Below, piece by piece: positions 35,087-44,883 of a stretch of DNA of 64,000 bases. How positions within the stretch are numbered: position 1 is the first letter of the stretch; each line of letters starts with the position of its first letter. Source of the stretch: Paenibacillus illinoisensis NBRC 15959 (GTDB lineage: Bacteria > Bacillota > Bacilli > Paenibacillales > Paenibacillaceae); assembly GCF_004000925.1 (NCBI RefSeq), contig NZ_BIME01000005.1:186001-250000 (forward strand), given 5' to 3'. Under the pieces are notes generated by a model. The model did no database searches, was not told where the DNA came from, and saw only the letters and a list, made by a program, of their open reading frames with translations. The translations under genes were made by a program, and so were the position numbers.

Positions 35087-35710
35087 ATGCAGGACCGGAC
35101 GGAACCCAAAAGCCAGCTTCGTTCCAGACTGATGAAGAGTCGTGATCTGATGGATGAGGCAATTCGGCAGCACGCCATGAGTGAAGTTAGTCTTGTGGCT
35201 AAACAGGAGCTGCAGCGACTTCGGCAGGACAAGCAGAGGTTGACGATTTTCAGCTACTTGTCTTATAGAAGCGAAGCATCCACGGCCTTTCTGTTTGAGG
35301 ATGGTTGGAAGCACGGCGACAGGATGTTCGCACCGAAAGTACTGGCGAATCCAGCCCGTATGGAATTAAGGCGGGTGGCCGGAGAGCACGATATTGAGCC
35401 TGGCGTATGGGGGATCCCGGAGCCCAAAGACACCTGCGAGGTGCTTCAGCGTGAGGAATGGCCCAATATTGATCTCGTCATTGTACCCGGCCTCGGATAT
35501 GATCTTCATGGCGGACGAATTGGTTATGGTGGCGGTTATTATGACCGATTTGCCGAGCAGCTTGAAGAAGAATGCTTCAAGGCAGGGAAAAGGCCGCTTC
35601 TCGCTGCACTCGTCTTGCCGGGACAACTGCAGGATGACATTCCGATGGACCCGTTTGATCTGCGTATGGATCTGTTGATAACAACCGAAGGAATACTACA
35701 TATCGAATAA
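35087..35710 (+). CDS. 5-formyltetrahydrofolate cyclo-ligase
   Basis: 207 residues. KSQLRSRLMKSRD at the N-terminus, FSYLSYRSEASTAFLFEDGW, and GLGYDLHGGRIGYGGGYYDRF (the ATP/phosphate loop) identify the MTHFS family. It converts 5-formyl-THF to methenyl-THF using ATP. AGGAGG lies 12 bases before the ATG, slightly far. moaC starts nine bases after its stop, so the two are co-transcribed. Confidence 0.92.
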   Translation: MQDRTEPKSQLRSRLMKSRDLMDEAIRQHAMSEVSLVAKQELQRLRQDKQRLTIFSYLSYRSEASTAFLFEDGWKHGDRMFAPKVLANPARMELRRVAGEHDIEPGVWGIPEPKDTCEVLQREEWPNIDLVIVPGLGYDLHGGRIGYGGGYYDRFAEQLEEECFKAGKRPLLAALVLPGQLQDDIPMDPFDLRMDLLITTEGILHIE

Positions 35711-35719
35711 AGGGTTGTG

Positions 35720-36232
35720 ATGGTATTGAACTCCAATGCAAGGAATGGATCGGATACGAGTGAAGGCAAGCTGACACATTTTAACGAGCAGGGACGTGCC
35801 CGTATGGTGGATATTTCGGGCAAGGAAGTAACTGTGCGTACGGCAGTGGCCGTATCCAAAGTAACGATGAACCCCTCCACTCTGGAAGCCATTCGGGAGG
35901 GACGGATCGGGAAGGGCGATGTGCTCGCCGTGGCTCAAATCGCAGGAATTCAAGGCGCCAAGAAAACGTCAGACTGGATTCCGATGTGCCATCCACTGGC
36001 ACTGAATGGTGTGGATATTCGTTTTGAGGACAACGGACTGGACGAACTATCGATTCGGGTCACGGTCAAAACAGAAGGCAAAACCGGTGTCGAGATGGAG
36101 GCGCTCACGGCGGCTTCAGCGGCGGCACTGACGATCTATGACATGTGCAAAGCATTGCAAAAAGACATGATTATCGGACCAACGATGCTGCAATCCAAAA
36201 GTGGTGGCAAAAACGGTGATTTCAACCGATAA
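35720..36232 (+). CDS. moaC: Cyclic pyranopterin monophosphate synthase MoaC
   Basis: 170 residues. [41 protein letters not shown] and [25 protein letters not shown] cover the family and its active site. It makes cPMP, the second half of the first molybdopterin step after MoaA. ATG 35720 follows AAAGG by about seven bases; a GTG sits one codon earlier. moaA is not in the window. Confidence 0.95.
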   Translation: MVLNSNARNGSDTSEGKLTHFNEQGRARMVDISGKEVTVRTAVAVSKVTMNPSTLEAIREGRIGKGDVLAVAQIAGIQGAKKTSDWIPMCHPLALNGVDIRFEDNGLDELSIRVTVKTEGKTGVEMEALTAASAAALTIYDMCKALQKDMIIGPTMLQSKSGGKNGDFNR

Positions 36233-36269
36233 GGGACATTTATTTTCATAGAGGAGAAGGGTGATCTTT

Positions 36270-36755
36270 ATGGTGTGGAGAACAGCAATCCTGACAGCCA
36301 GCGACAAAGGGGCCCGCGGGGAACGTGAGGATACGAGTGCACAAGTAATCCGGGAGCTAGTGGAAGAAGAACTGGGTGGGGAGATCGTGGAATACCGCAT
36401 CGTTCCGGATGAACCCGATGAGATTATTGCGGCCTTGATTGAGATGACAGACTATTTTCATGCCGACCTTGTACTAACAACCGGAGGTACGGAGCTGGCG
36501 ATTCGTGATATTACACCGGAAGCCACGCGTCGGGTCATTGAACGTGAAGTTCCGGGAATGGCAGAAGCGATGAGATACAGCGTGATGAGCAAAAATCGTT
36601 CCGCCATGCTGTTCCGGGGCGTGTGCGGGATTCGTGGACGTACGCTGATTGTCAATTTGCCGGGTACACCGAAGGGTGTGCATGAGCATCTGGCTGCGAT
36701 TATGGATCAGCTTCCCGAAGCGCTCCTGATGGTTACAGGGCAATTTAAGCAATAA
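36270..36755 (+). CDS. MogA/MoaB family molybdenum cofactor protein
   Basis: 161 residues. TAILTASDKGARGEREDTSAQ and VLTTGGTELAIRDITPEATR are the MoaB/Mog landmarks; the more usual loop reads TGGTGxxxRD, so GTE here is a small variation. RGRTLIVNLPGTPKGVHEHL follows. It adenylates or handles molybdopterin for metal insertion. ATG 36270 sits about eight bases after AAGGGTG. It is 37 bases after moaC. Confidence 0.9.
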   Translation: MVWRTAILTASDKGARGEREDTSAQVIRELVEEELGGEIVEYRIVPDEPDEIIAALIEMTDYFHADLVLTTGGTELAIRDITPEATRRVIEREVPGMAEAMRYSVMSKNRSAMLFRGVCGIRGRTLIVNLPGTPKGVHEHLAAIMDQLPEALLMVTGQFKQ

Positions 36756-36827
36756 CGGCAATCAACCTGGAAAGATGTTGAGTTAAAAATCGTTTCTTTT
36801 ATACTCCTTAGTTGATTTTGCGGGTTA

Positions 36828-36854
36828 TGTAAGTGGTTACATCTGTGGTATGAT
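36828..36854 (+). promoter_or_regulatory. Extended -10 promoter for tatA with nearby inverted repeat
   Basis: TGGTATGAT (36846-36854) is an extended -10 box with no clear -35. TGTAA-N4-TTACA (36828-36841) lies just upstream and could be an operator. Confidence 0.4.
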
Positions 36855-36943
36855 GGGCTTAATTGTAAATTTACAGCAGATCCATCTATGAGTGTAGGGC
36901 CAAGTGTACGCATCTTCGAAGCTTGAGACGAGGAGGAATATCA

Positions 36944-37198
36944 ATGTTTAGTTCCATTGGACCAACAGGTTTTATTTTGCTGGCCGTGATTGCTTTATTG
37001 TTGTTTGGACCTAACAAGCTCCCGGAACTGGGACGTGCTGTCGGACGTACTTTCCGTGAATTCAAAGAGGGCGCACGTGAAATCATCTCTGAGGATGATT
37101 CGTCCAATCGCAAAGAGCAGGAGAAATCCAAGCCGCTGGCAGTGGATAGTGAGCCTGAGACCGCTCCCAAGCCTGTAGACAAGCGTCTGCCGGAGTAA
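36944..37198 (+). CDS. tatA: Sec-independent protein translocase TatA
   Basis: 84 residues. SSIGPTGFILLAVIALLLFG is the membrane helix, FGPNKLPELGRAVGRTFREFKEG the hinge and amphipathic helix, followed by a charged tail. TatA forms the pore-like oligomer that moves folded proteins. ATG 36944 has GAGGAGGAAT upstream. tatC follows after 77 bases, forming a minimal two-gene Tat system as at the TatAy-TatCy locus of B. subtilis. Confidence 0.95.
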   Translation: MFSSIGPTGFILLAVIALLLFGPNKLPELGRAVGRTFREFKEGAREIISEDDSSNRKEQEKSKPLAVDSEPETAPKPVDKRLPE

Positions 37199-37275
37199 CC
37201 TGACGGCAATGAATGAGAAATCCCTTCCTGCCGGAAGGGTTTTGTATTTTAAGCTGGCAATAATGGAGGGCAGGA

Positions 37276-38058
37276 ATGACGCAGCAGAATGAAGAAATGA
37301 CCATTACGGAACATTTGAGCGAGCTGCGCAAGCGGCTGATCTATGTGTTAAGCGTTTTTGTGCTGGGCCTGGTGGCAGGATTCTTCGTAGCAGATCCGGT
37401 GTACCGCTATTTGACGAAGGCGGAATCGGCTCAGGGGTTTGTGCTGCATGCCTTCTCCTTCTGGGATGGAATAGGGATCTATATGAAGATTGCCGGTCTG
37501 TTTTCATTGATTATTACGCTGCCCTTTACGGTGTTTCAGATCTGGAAGTTTGTAAGTCCAGGCTTACGGCCCCGTGAACGAAAAGCGACACTGAAGTATG
37601 TACCTTATGTATTTCTGTTATTTCTGGTTGGACTGGCCTTTGCGTACTATGTTGTATTTCCGATGGCACTCGCTTTCACTTCCACGATTACGGAGAAGAT
37701 GGGGCTTGTGGAGACCTATGGAATGAAACAGTATTTCAGTTTCCTGTTTGGAATTGTGCTGCCGGTATCGCTGTTATTCGAGCTTCCGCTGCTCATCATG
37801 TTTCTGACAGGGCTTCGGATATTGAATCCAATCCGTCTGCGAAAGATGCGGAGGGTGGCCTATTTTGTCCTGATCTTCATCGCAGTTGTTGTGACGCCGC
37901 CGGATTTCATATCCGATCTGCTTGTTATGATTCCGTTACTCCTGTTATATGAGATCAGTGTGTTTCTGTCTGCCATCGTATACCGCAAGCAGCTTGCGGC
38001 CGATGAAGCGGCAGAGGCCAGATATGTACGTGCCAACAATGAGCAGAGCGCAGGTTAA
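37276..38058 (+). CDS. tatC: Sec-independent protein translocase TatC
   Basis: 260 residues with six membrane helices. MTITEHLSELRKRLIYVL is the conserved cytoplasmic start that binds the twin-arginine signal; FVSPGLRPRERK and the helix bearing FELPLLIMFLTGL are typical. It is the signal receptor of the Tat translocase. GGAGGGCAGG precedes the ATG. A 394-base gap with the groE control region follows. Confidence 0.96.
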   Translation: MTQQNEEMTITEHLSELRKRLIYVLSVFVLGLVAGFFVADPVYRYLTKAESAQGFVLHAFSFWDGIGIYMKIAGLFSLIITLPFTVFQIWKFVSPGLRPRERKATLKYVPYVFLLFLVGLAFAYYVVFPMALAFTSTITEKMGLVETYGMKQYFSFLFGIVLPVSLLFELPLLIMFLTGLRILNPIRLRKMRRVAYFVLIFIAVVVTPPDFISDLLVMIPLLLLYEISVFLSAIVYRKQLAADEAAEARYVRANNEQSAG

Positions 38059-38325
38059 GTGAACCTTCCTGTGCTCTTGTTCTTGCAGCTTTCAATTAGA
38101 CTATGCTCGGTATAATGAATTGCGGAGAGATCTGCGTTCTGGGACAGGCAGGCATATTTTGTCCAGCAATGGATACAATGGTGAAGGGCTGTTTAGTGAT
38201 TCCGTTACAGTTAATTGGTGACTCGGTAACAGGGTTACGCAACAAGAGGTGCGGTGCTGAACACGCTGTTTTGATGTCCTGATGTTAATGCAGCGTAAAT
38301 TCTCGCATGAATTCTTCAAAAGGAC

Positions 38326-38392
38326 TTGAAATCATGCTTCAAGTTGAGTATCATAAAGTTGGTTGTTAGCACTAAACACTGTCGAGTGCTAA
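38326..38392 (+). promoter_or_regulatory. groESL promoter with CIRCE operator
   Basis: TTGAAA (38326-38331), 17-base spacer, TATCAT (38349-38354). The CIRCE element follows: TTAGCACTA (38366-38374), nine bases, GAGTGCTAA (38384-38392); one mismatch to the consensus in the left arm. HrcA repressor should bind here and release on heat shock. Confidence 0.95.
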
Positions 38393-38451
38393 TACATATG
38401 GCTACAACCTACAATGCAACGTTATATAATTTCAAAAGGAGGCTATTTTTC

Positions 38452-38733
38452 ATGATCAGACCTTTAGGTGAACGCGTATTGGTAGAACCACTGGAGCAAG
38501 AGCAAACAACTTCTTTCGGGATCGTACTTCCGGACTCTGCTAAAGAAAAACCGCAAGAGGGCAAAATTATTGCCGTTGGAGCGGGTGCACTGAAAGACGG
38601 CGTACGTGTAGCTCTGGAAGTGAAAGAAGGAGATCGCGTAATCTTCTCCAAATATGCCGGAACAGAAATCAAATTCGAAGGTAAAGAATATTTGATTATG
38701 AAAGAGAGCGATATCCACGCGATTCTCGACTAA
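38452..38733 (+). CDS. groES: Co-chaperonin GroES
   Basis: 93 residues. [19 protein letters not shown], the mobile loop, [14 protein letters not shown] and [30 protein letters not shown] cover the full family. It caps the GroEL ring. ATG 38452 has AAAAGGAGG upstream; the open frame runs back into the CIRCE region but that part is leader. Codon use is strongly biased, as in highly expressed genes. Confidence 0.98.
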   Translation: MIRPLGERVLVEPLEQEQTTSFGIVLPDSAKEKPQEGKIIAVGAGALKDGVRVALEVKEGDRVIFSKYAGTEIKFEGKEYLIMKESDIHAILD

Positions 38734-38789
38734 TTCAAATTTAATCGGTTAACCGAACCATATAGCAAGATCATTTTACAATATACTAG

Positions 38790-40436
<1,647 letters not shown>

Positions 40437-40471
40437 GTAAAGGTGTAAAAACCTTGTAAAACCAGTAGTTT

Positions 40472-40501
40472 AAAGGCTCCCAATAGGGAGCCTTTTTTTA
40501 T
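40472..40501 (+). terminator. Terminator of groESL
   Basis: AAAGGCTCCC pairs with GGGAGCCTTT across AATA, followed by TTTTTTT. Confidence 0.95.
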
Positions 40502-40560
40502 TTAATCACGAAAAAATTATATTTCCTGCAAAGAGATAGGAGGAACGAGGACTAAGTCAG

Positions 40561-40689
40561 CTGGTGTTTACAGAACGAATTGGTATGAGCAATAGTGTCC
40601 TCTCGAGAATTGAATCCGGTAAACGTCCCATTGAAGATAATGAGATCAATATTTTTGCTGATTTATTTGAAGTATCCGGTATCCGGTGA
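40561..40689 (+). pseudogene. XRE-type HTH regulator fragment
   Basis: An open stretch of 42 codons reads TERIGMSNSVLSRIESGKRP and then EDNEINIFADLFEVSG, the second half of a Cro/CI HTH domain. The first helices are missing (a stop at 40537 closes the frame upstream) and TGA ends it at 40687. It is the first piece of a decayed prophage segment. Confidence 0.7.
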
Positions 40690-40957
40690 CTAGATATTGG
40701 GTCGCTCAATCTCAAGAACTCCTTCAGACGGTAGTGCATACTTGGATGGCGGAAAGGGCTGTTTGACGGGGAACGCAAGCTGCCTGAGCAGCAGGAGGCA
40801 AACGGAAAACACAGCTGAGCAAGTCGGAGAAGCTGCCCAAACGGAAGTTGATGTCTAAAAAAACGTATGAGGACGACACAAAAGCGTCTGCCCAACATCC
40901 TTCTGAAGATTACGTTACTGAACGAACGATCCCTACGGTGATGATATTCCGGAATGG

Positions 40958-41300
40958 ATGAAAGATGACAGCCAAATCCAGTCTGAATCGAAGAAAATGG
41001 ACTTCACCTCTGAGGAAACAGAAGGGGAGCAGGAAGCAGCTGCAGTTCAGGAGGAAGGCGAACAAACTCAACCTGCAGGAGATTCGGAAGGGACTTCGGG
41101 TGAAAACGACAAAGATGCTCTTGAACAGTACATCATCACTGAGCGTCCTTCCTTCCCCGACATGCCAATTGATTTCCCTAATCTCTTTGAACAGAAGCGG
41201 GACCAAGGAGTCATATGGCGCGAGATTGCGAATAGCGTCGGGCTAACGTCCGGCTAACGTCCGGCCAGTTCAGTAGCTTAATCCGAGTATGCAACAGCAT
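40958..41300 (+). pseudogene. Frameshifted acidic phage-type gene fragment
   Basis: From 40958 to the stop at 41255-41257 the frame gives an acidic protein ending in FPNLFEQKRDQGVIWREIAN and SVGLTSG. An 11-bp tandem duplication (GGCTAACGTCC at 41241-41251 and 41252-41262) creates the stop; removing one copy continues the frame as SGQFSSLIRV. It may be a terminase small subunit or another early phage gene, given its place before terminase remnants; the family is not certain. Confidence 0.5.
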
Positions 41301-41709
41301 TAAAACTCTCCATACCTATCCGAGTCGCATCTGTTGTGCAAAAAAGATATAAGGTATAAACCAATTCATTAGATGGTGGTAGTGGCACATCAAAATCAGA
41401 TGCATTAATGGTGACGACTTGTACAGCGTTCGGGTTTGCTTCTGAGACACTGACTGAATACAGGGCGTAGGCAACAAGGGAATCAGTACCTCTTGCAATG
41501 GAAAATGAAATCACGGAGTCAAATGGTGGAGTCGTAGGAAAGGCGAGCTCCGCTATACCTGATAATTGTACGCGTATGTTTCCATCTGCGTCAGTTACAT
41601 CTAGACCAACCTCCCCGATTGCAACTGGAGTATTGGCTGGTAAGGGGATTGAGATTGTATTACCATAGCTCGCATTTTGAGAGGTTCGAGCATCTAGCAG
41701 TCTCGCCAT
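41278..41709 (-). CDS. Small beta-rich protein, possible spore-surface component
   Basis: 143 residues, starting MARLLDARTSQNASYGN at 41709 with GGGGGTATG upstream. No signal peptide or membrane helix. It is rich in Ser, Val, Ile and Pro, alternating in short strands (IRVQLSGIAELAF, VVTINASDFDVPLPP, VYTLYLFCTT), which suggests a jelly-roll fold like exosporium/coat proteins, but I do not recognise a family. Upstream on the same strand CATAATATA fits a sigma-K type -10 box, and two copies of GAATTRCCACAT lie 28 bases apart. It sits inside the prophage remnant on the opposite strand and looks intact. Confidence 0.65.
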   Translation of the reverse strand: MARLLDARTSQNASYGNTISIPLPANTPVAIGEVGLDVTDADGNIRVQLSGIAELAFPTTPPFDSVISFSIARGTDSLVAYALYSVSVSEANPNAVQVVTINASDFDVPLPPSNELVYTLYLFCTTDATRIGMESFNAVAYSD

Positions 41710-41742
41710 AAAACATACCCCCAATAAGTTTTGGTATATATT

Positions 41743-41782
41743 ATGTGGCAATTCGATAGATTCTTCCGCAATGTGGTAATTC
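41743..41782 (-). repeat. Direct repeat upstream of the 41278-41709 gene
   Basis: ATGTGGCAATTC (41743-41754) and ATGTGGTAATTC (41771-41782), 28 bases apart, differ at one position. A CATAATATA -10-like box lies at the gene-proximal copy. They may be operator sites. Confidence 0.45.
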
Positions 41783-42045
41783 TTCGGATTAATAGAAAAG
41801 TCTCTGGAAATTAAAAGTGAATATGAAATTTAATATAGGGAGCTGAGATTCTTGGATCATGAAGTGAATTAAACAGAAGGGCAACGATCATTAGCGCAAT
41901 GCGGTTGCTTATAACATTAACTGACCTGAAGGAAGGCACTCAAACGAGGAGCCAGTAGTACAGCAGACGCGGAGGTGTATGGTAGGCTTGGCAACGAGAT
42001 CATAGAGCTTTGCCTAGCAGTATGGTTACCCGGAAGAACTGGTAA

Positions 42046-42474
42046 GTGTTACGAGTGCTGAAGACTGCGAAGCGGAGTGGATTCAATTTTGCCTGCCAGT
42101 CGTGGGTACCATGTGTGCATAACAATAAGACTGACAACATCTTGACAGTTTCTCGGGCTTACAAGCAATCAGTTTTTCCTCTTCGGGGTAAGGACGAACG
42201 CTCACAGGATCTGATTCAAGGTATCACGCTGGCAGAGATGTTCGTCGGCGAGGTTTCTCTTATGCCTAAGTCGTTTATCGACCAGGCAACAGCTCGTTGT
42301 TCTATTGATGCGGCCAAGATATGGTTCAACTGCAACCCTGCAGGTCCTTATCACTGGTTCAAAGAAGAGTGATTGGATAATTTGGCTGGTAAGCGTGCCA
42401 AACATCTTCACTTTACAATGGAGGACAATCTTTCCCTGTCGGAGAGGGTCCGGGATCGAGATCGTCGTATGTAA
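42046..42474 (+). pseudogene. Phage terminase large subunit fragment (PBSX type)
   Basis: The frame contains GKDERSQDLIQGITLAEMFV, then GEVSLMPKSFIDQATARCSI and IWFNCNPAGPYHWFKEE, the nuclease-proximal core of PBSX-family terminase large subunits. A TGA at 42370-42372 interrupts it; the frame continues after it with KHLHFTMEDNLSLSE and stops at 42472. The N-terminal ATPase part is unreadable upstream. It is a dead remnant of the packaging motor of a lost prophage. Confidence 0.82.
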
Positions 42475-42495
42475 ACAGGTTTCTTCTGACTTCTT

Positions 42496-42523
42496 TTGAG
42501 GTCTCTTGGTTTCGTTCTATAAC
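42496..42523 (+). promoter_or_regulatory. Possible promoter of untranslated element A
   Basis: TTGAGG (42496-42501), 16-base spacer, TATAAC (42518-42523), 60 bases before the conserved element. Confidence 0.35.
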
Positions 42524-42582
42524 ATAAGGATGGGAGGCGCTCCCAAGAGTCATCTAAAATTTGATATACCTTTCATCTCAAT

Positions 42583-42697
42583 TTCAGATTCATTTAAGGT
42601 AGTGAAGGTAATATCAATCTTGTAAGCCCCTTCTCGTGTTAAATAGATGTGTGAATGGCCCTATCGGATTGTCCTCCGGTAGGGCACTTTTTTTCCT
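42583..42697 (+). ncRNA. Conserved untranslated element, copy A
   Basis: An 80-base block (42583-42662) aligns without gaps to 45491-45570 with about 66 identical positions by hand count. It includes CCCCTTCTCGTGTTA and ATAGATGTGTGA, and ends in a 10-bp hairpin GCCCTATCGG/CCGGTAGGGC with a T run. It lies 87 bases before the AraC gene. It could be an sRNA or a leader; the class is unknown. Confidence 0.5.
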
Positions 42698-42783
42698 AAA
42701 TTATTCTTGAGATGATATGATAGAGAAAATAGTAGAGTGATTGAAATAGTTAGTTATCCTTAGGTTTTGGAGGGGAGTTATCA

Positions 42784-43671
42784 GTGGACGCCAGGCTGCA
42801 CCCGTTGTTCAGGCCAATCCAGATGAATGGGACCGATGTACACACCTATTACATAGAACAACCACCGTCTTACCCGATGACAGCCTATATCGCTTGCTTC
42901 TGGGAATCGGGGACTACTTCTTATGCTGGTTATAATCCTTTAGAGAGTGTGCCCGGCAGAGTATTACCTGATGGTTGTACGGATATCCTGATAACATATG
43001 ATGCTGTTCTTCAGAAGCATTCTTTTGCCTACTGTGGTAATTATACAGAACCGTTTGCCATTCCGGTGAGTGTAGAGATCAACCCGCCTGCAGACTATAC
43101 CTTTGGTGTTCGATTTTTCCCCGGTGGGGCACGTCACTTTCACGGTTTGCCGCTAGAATTCTTCACGGACCGGCGCGTCCCCTTGGAGGAATGCTGGCCA
43201 GCTAACATCGACGAGCTTCGCGAACGAATGGCTGGGACCAAGCATTTTGAAGAGAGAGTGCAGGTCATGGAGACATATTTGTGCCTATTATCTGGGGATG
43301 GAAGTACTTATGAGAAAGATTTGATGAAGAATGCCATGCACCGAATCTTTGTTCATGGTGGGCAGATGAGTGTGAAAGAGCTGGCCAGCTGTGAGGTTGT
43401 CAGTGAGCGGCAGCTGCATCGCAAGTTTGGTGAATGGGTGGGGATCAGCCCCAAACGGTTTAGCGAGGTCGTTCGGTTTCACTGTGTTCTGAGAGATATC
43501 CATCAGGGGCATCGTATGGACTGGTCGGCACTGGCTCAAAATCATGGATTCTTCGATCAGGCCCATCTAATTCGGCAATTTCGCAAGTTATATGGAGAAA
43601 CCCCGCTGACCGCTGCGAGCGAGCATCGCCGGATGTTGTCCGAATTGTACAATAGATCAGACGAGCTATAG
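42784..43671 (+). CDS. AraC family transcriptional regulator
   Basis: 295 residues. The C-terminal 100 residues hold the two HTH motifs: MSVKELASCEVVSERQLHRKF then WSALAQNHGFFDQAHLIRQFRKLYGETPLTA. The N-terminal half (YIEQPPSYPMTAYIACFWES, VLPDGCTDIL, FGVRFFPGGA) is the sensor-like domain of the DUF6597 kind. GTG 42784 follows GGAGGGGAG. A DinB gene follows after 44 bases and may be its partner. Ligand unknown. Confidence 0.9.
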   Translation: MDARLHPLFRPIQMNGTDVHTYYIEQPPSYPMTAYIACFWESGTTSYAGYNPLESVPGRVLPDGCTDILITYDAVLQKHSFAYCGNYTEPFAIPVSVEINPPADYTFGVRFFPGGARHFHGLPLEFFTDRRVPLEECWPANIDELRERMAGTKHFEERVQVMETYLCLLSGDGSTYEKDLMKNAMHRIFVHGGQMSVKELASCEVVSERQLHRKFGEWVGISPKRFSEVVRFHCVLRDIHQGHRMDWSALAQNHGFFDQAHLIRQFRKLYGETPLTAASEHRRMLSELYNRSDEL

Positions 43672-43715
43672 TATATACTGGACATGTAGAATTTAAAATA
43701 AAGGGGACTTAACCT

Positions 43716-44204
43716 ATGAATGGAACAATGCAAATTCGGGATCATCTGTTGGATGAGTTGGAGACAGGTGTACGGACCGGAGCTTCTCTGATTCGCCTGA
43801 TTCGTCCGGAAGACTGGGCTTATCGCCCTCAGGAAAACATGCGTTCACTGGTGGAGCTGGTTCACCACTGGATCCAGATTACGGCATCTGACCTTGCCAT
43901 CATGCAGGAGAAAAGTGAAGCTGAAGTTGGAACAATAGAAAATAGTCTATCTGGTATTGAGGATATTGAACAGCTGGAAGCGGCCCTGTGGCGCAATTTT
44001 GAAACATATAAAGCGTACATCGTATCACTGAGTGAAGAAGATCTGTTGAATCGATCCACCACAGCATTTTATATGGAACATGGGCATGTACAGGTGAAAT
44101 GGCAAATTGAGACGGTAACCCATGTGTTCCATCATCGTTCCCAGTTGTACAACTATCTTAAGCAACAAGGACATGAGTTAAACTTTTTCATGTTATACGC
44201 ATAG
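43716..44204 (+). CDS. DinB family protein
   Basis: 162 residues in a four-helix bundle pattern. LVELVHHWIQITASDL and the C-terminal VTHVFHHRSQLYNYLKQQG supply histidines in the places DinB/YfiT proteins use to bind a metal. Members include thiol-dependent hydrolases and transferases; substrate unknown. It follows the AraC regulator and has a good terminator after it. Confidence 0.88.
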   Translation: MNGTMQIRDHLLDELETGVRTGASLIRLIRPEDWAYRPQENMRSLVELVHHWIQITASDLAIMQEKSEAEVGTIENSLSGIEDIEQLEAALWRNFETYKAYIVSLSEEDLLNRSTTAFYMEHGHVQVKWQIETVTHVFHHRSQLYNYLKQQGHELNFFMLYA

Positions 44205-44210
44205 TAATGA

Positions 44211-44260
44211 GGCCCTGAAGGCAGACACATCTTGTGTCGATTCCTTTAGGGCTTTTTTTG
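44211..44260 (+). terminator. Terminator of the AraC-DinB pair
   Basis: GCCCTGAAGG pairs with CCTTTAGGGC, with an inner ACACA/TGTGT stem, then TTTTTTT. Confidence 0.9.
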
Positions 44261-44327
44261 TGTTAGTGGCCTATATAAACTATGAATTCTATCAAAATGG
44301 ACGTAGTTCCACGGTCAATTTACCGTT

Positions 44328-44354
44328 ACAATGCTAGATTTCAAACATAGAATA
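44328..44354 (+). promoter_or_regulatory. Sigma-K type promoter
   Basis: AC at 44328-44329, 16-base spacer, CATAGAATA at 44346-44354: an exact fit to AC-N16/17-CATANNNTA used by mother-cell sigma-K. It lies 30 bases before the start of the small 44384 gene. Confidence 0.55.
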
Positions 44355-44383
44355 CCGTATCAAAGCAAAAGGAGGTGATTTCA

Positions 44384-44671
44384 ATGGCCATCCTTTTACC
44401 ACAACAGTTTTACAACTTGGCTGCTGGCGTAGGGAAATCGTATTACGAAAATCTGTTTGGAGGTACTAATGCCAGCATCACGGTCAACAACTTTGGACCT
44501 GCTCCGGTAGAACTGGTTGTAACTCGTGTCAATGCACCCGTGATCACGTATACGATTCCTGCAGGTAACAGTCTCACGTTGTCGGTTCATTTGCTGCTCG
44601 TTGCTGCCTTGTTAACTACGGTTGCAGGTGCTTCGACCGGTACGATCCAAATCGCAACATCTGATTTCTAA
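44384..44671 (+). CDS. Small beta-rich protein with sporulation-type promoter, possible spore coat or appendage protein
   Basis: 95 residues, starting MAILLPQQFYNLAAG. The ribosome site AAAGGAGGTGATT is close to a perfect match to the 16S tail. The sequence alternates short hydrophobic strands and Thr/Ser (ITVNNFGPAPVELVVTR, VITYTIPAGNSLTLSV, TGTIQIATSDF), suggesting one jelly-roll domain, the shape of spore exosporium and endospore-appendage subunits. There are no cysteines. No signal peptide. A sigma-K type promoter and a strong terminator make it a single-gene late-sporulation unit. Family not recognised. Confidence 0.72.
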   Translation: MAILLPQQFYNLAAGVGKSYYENLFGGTNASITVNNFGPAPVELVVTRVNAPVITYTIPAGNSLTLSVHLLLVAALLTTVAGASTGTIQIATSDF

Positions 44672-44691
44672 TGAATGCAGCATGCTTTGAT

Positions 44692-44730
44692 AAGCCCTTG
44701 TCGGACTAGATGTCGACAGGGGCTTTTCTT
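44692..44730 (+). terminator. Terminator of the 44384-44671 gene
   Basis: A 12-bp stem, AAGCCCTTGTCG with CGACAGGGGCTT (one G-T pair), ending in TTTTCTT. Confidence 0.9.
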
Positions 44731-44883
44731 ATTTATTGAGAGGTAATTTAGATAGATGGTATTAATAGAGTCACAGCCTGTTATTTCTAATAATAAATCC
44801 TTCTGTTTATGAGGGAAGCTATACGAGTAATTTATAGTAGAGTCATTCGTAGAAGCATGCATAGAAGCAGGAGGGGTAGGAAT

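Noticed and set aside
42046-42474. Functional short gene
   Set aside because: The product matches only an inner part of phage terminase large subunits and the match continues past an in-frame TGA, so it is a pseudogene.
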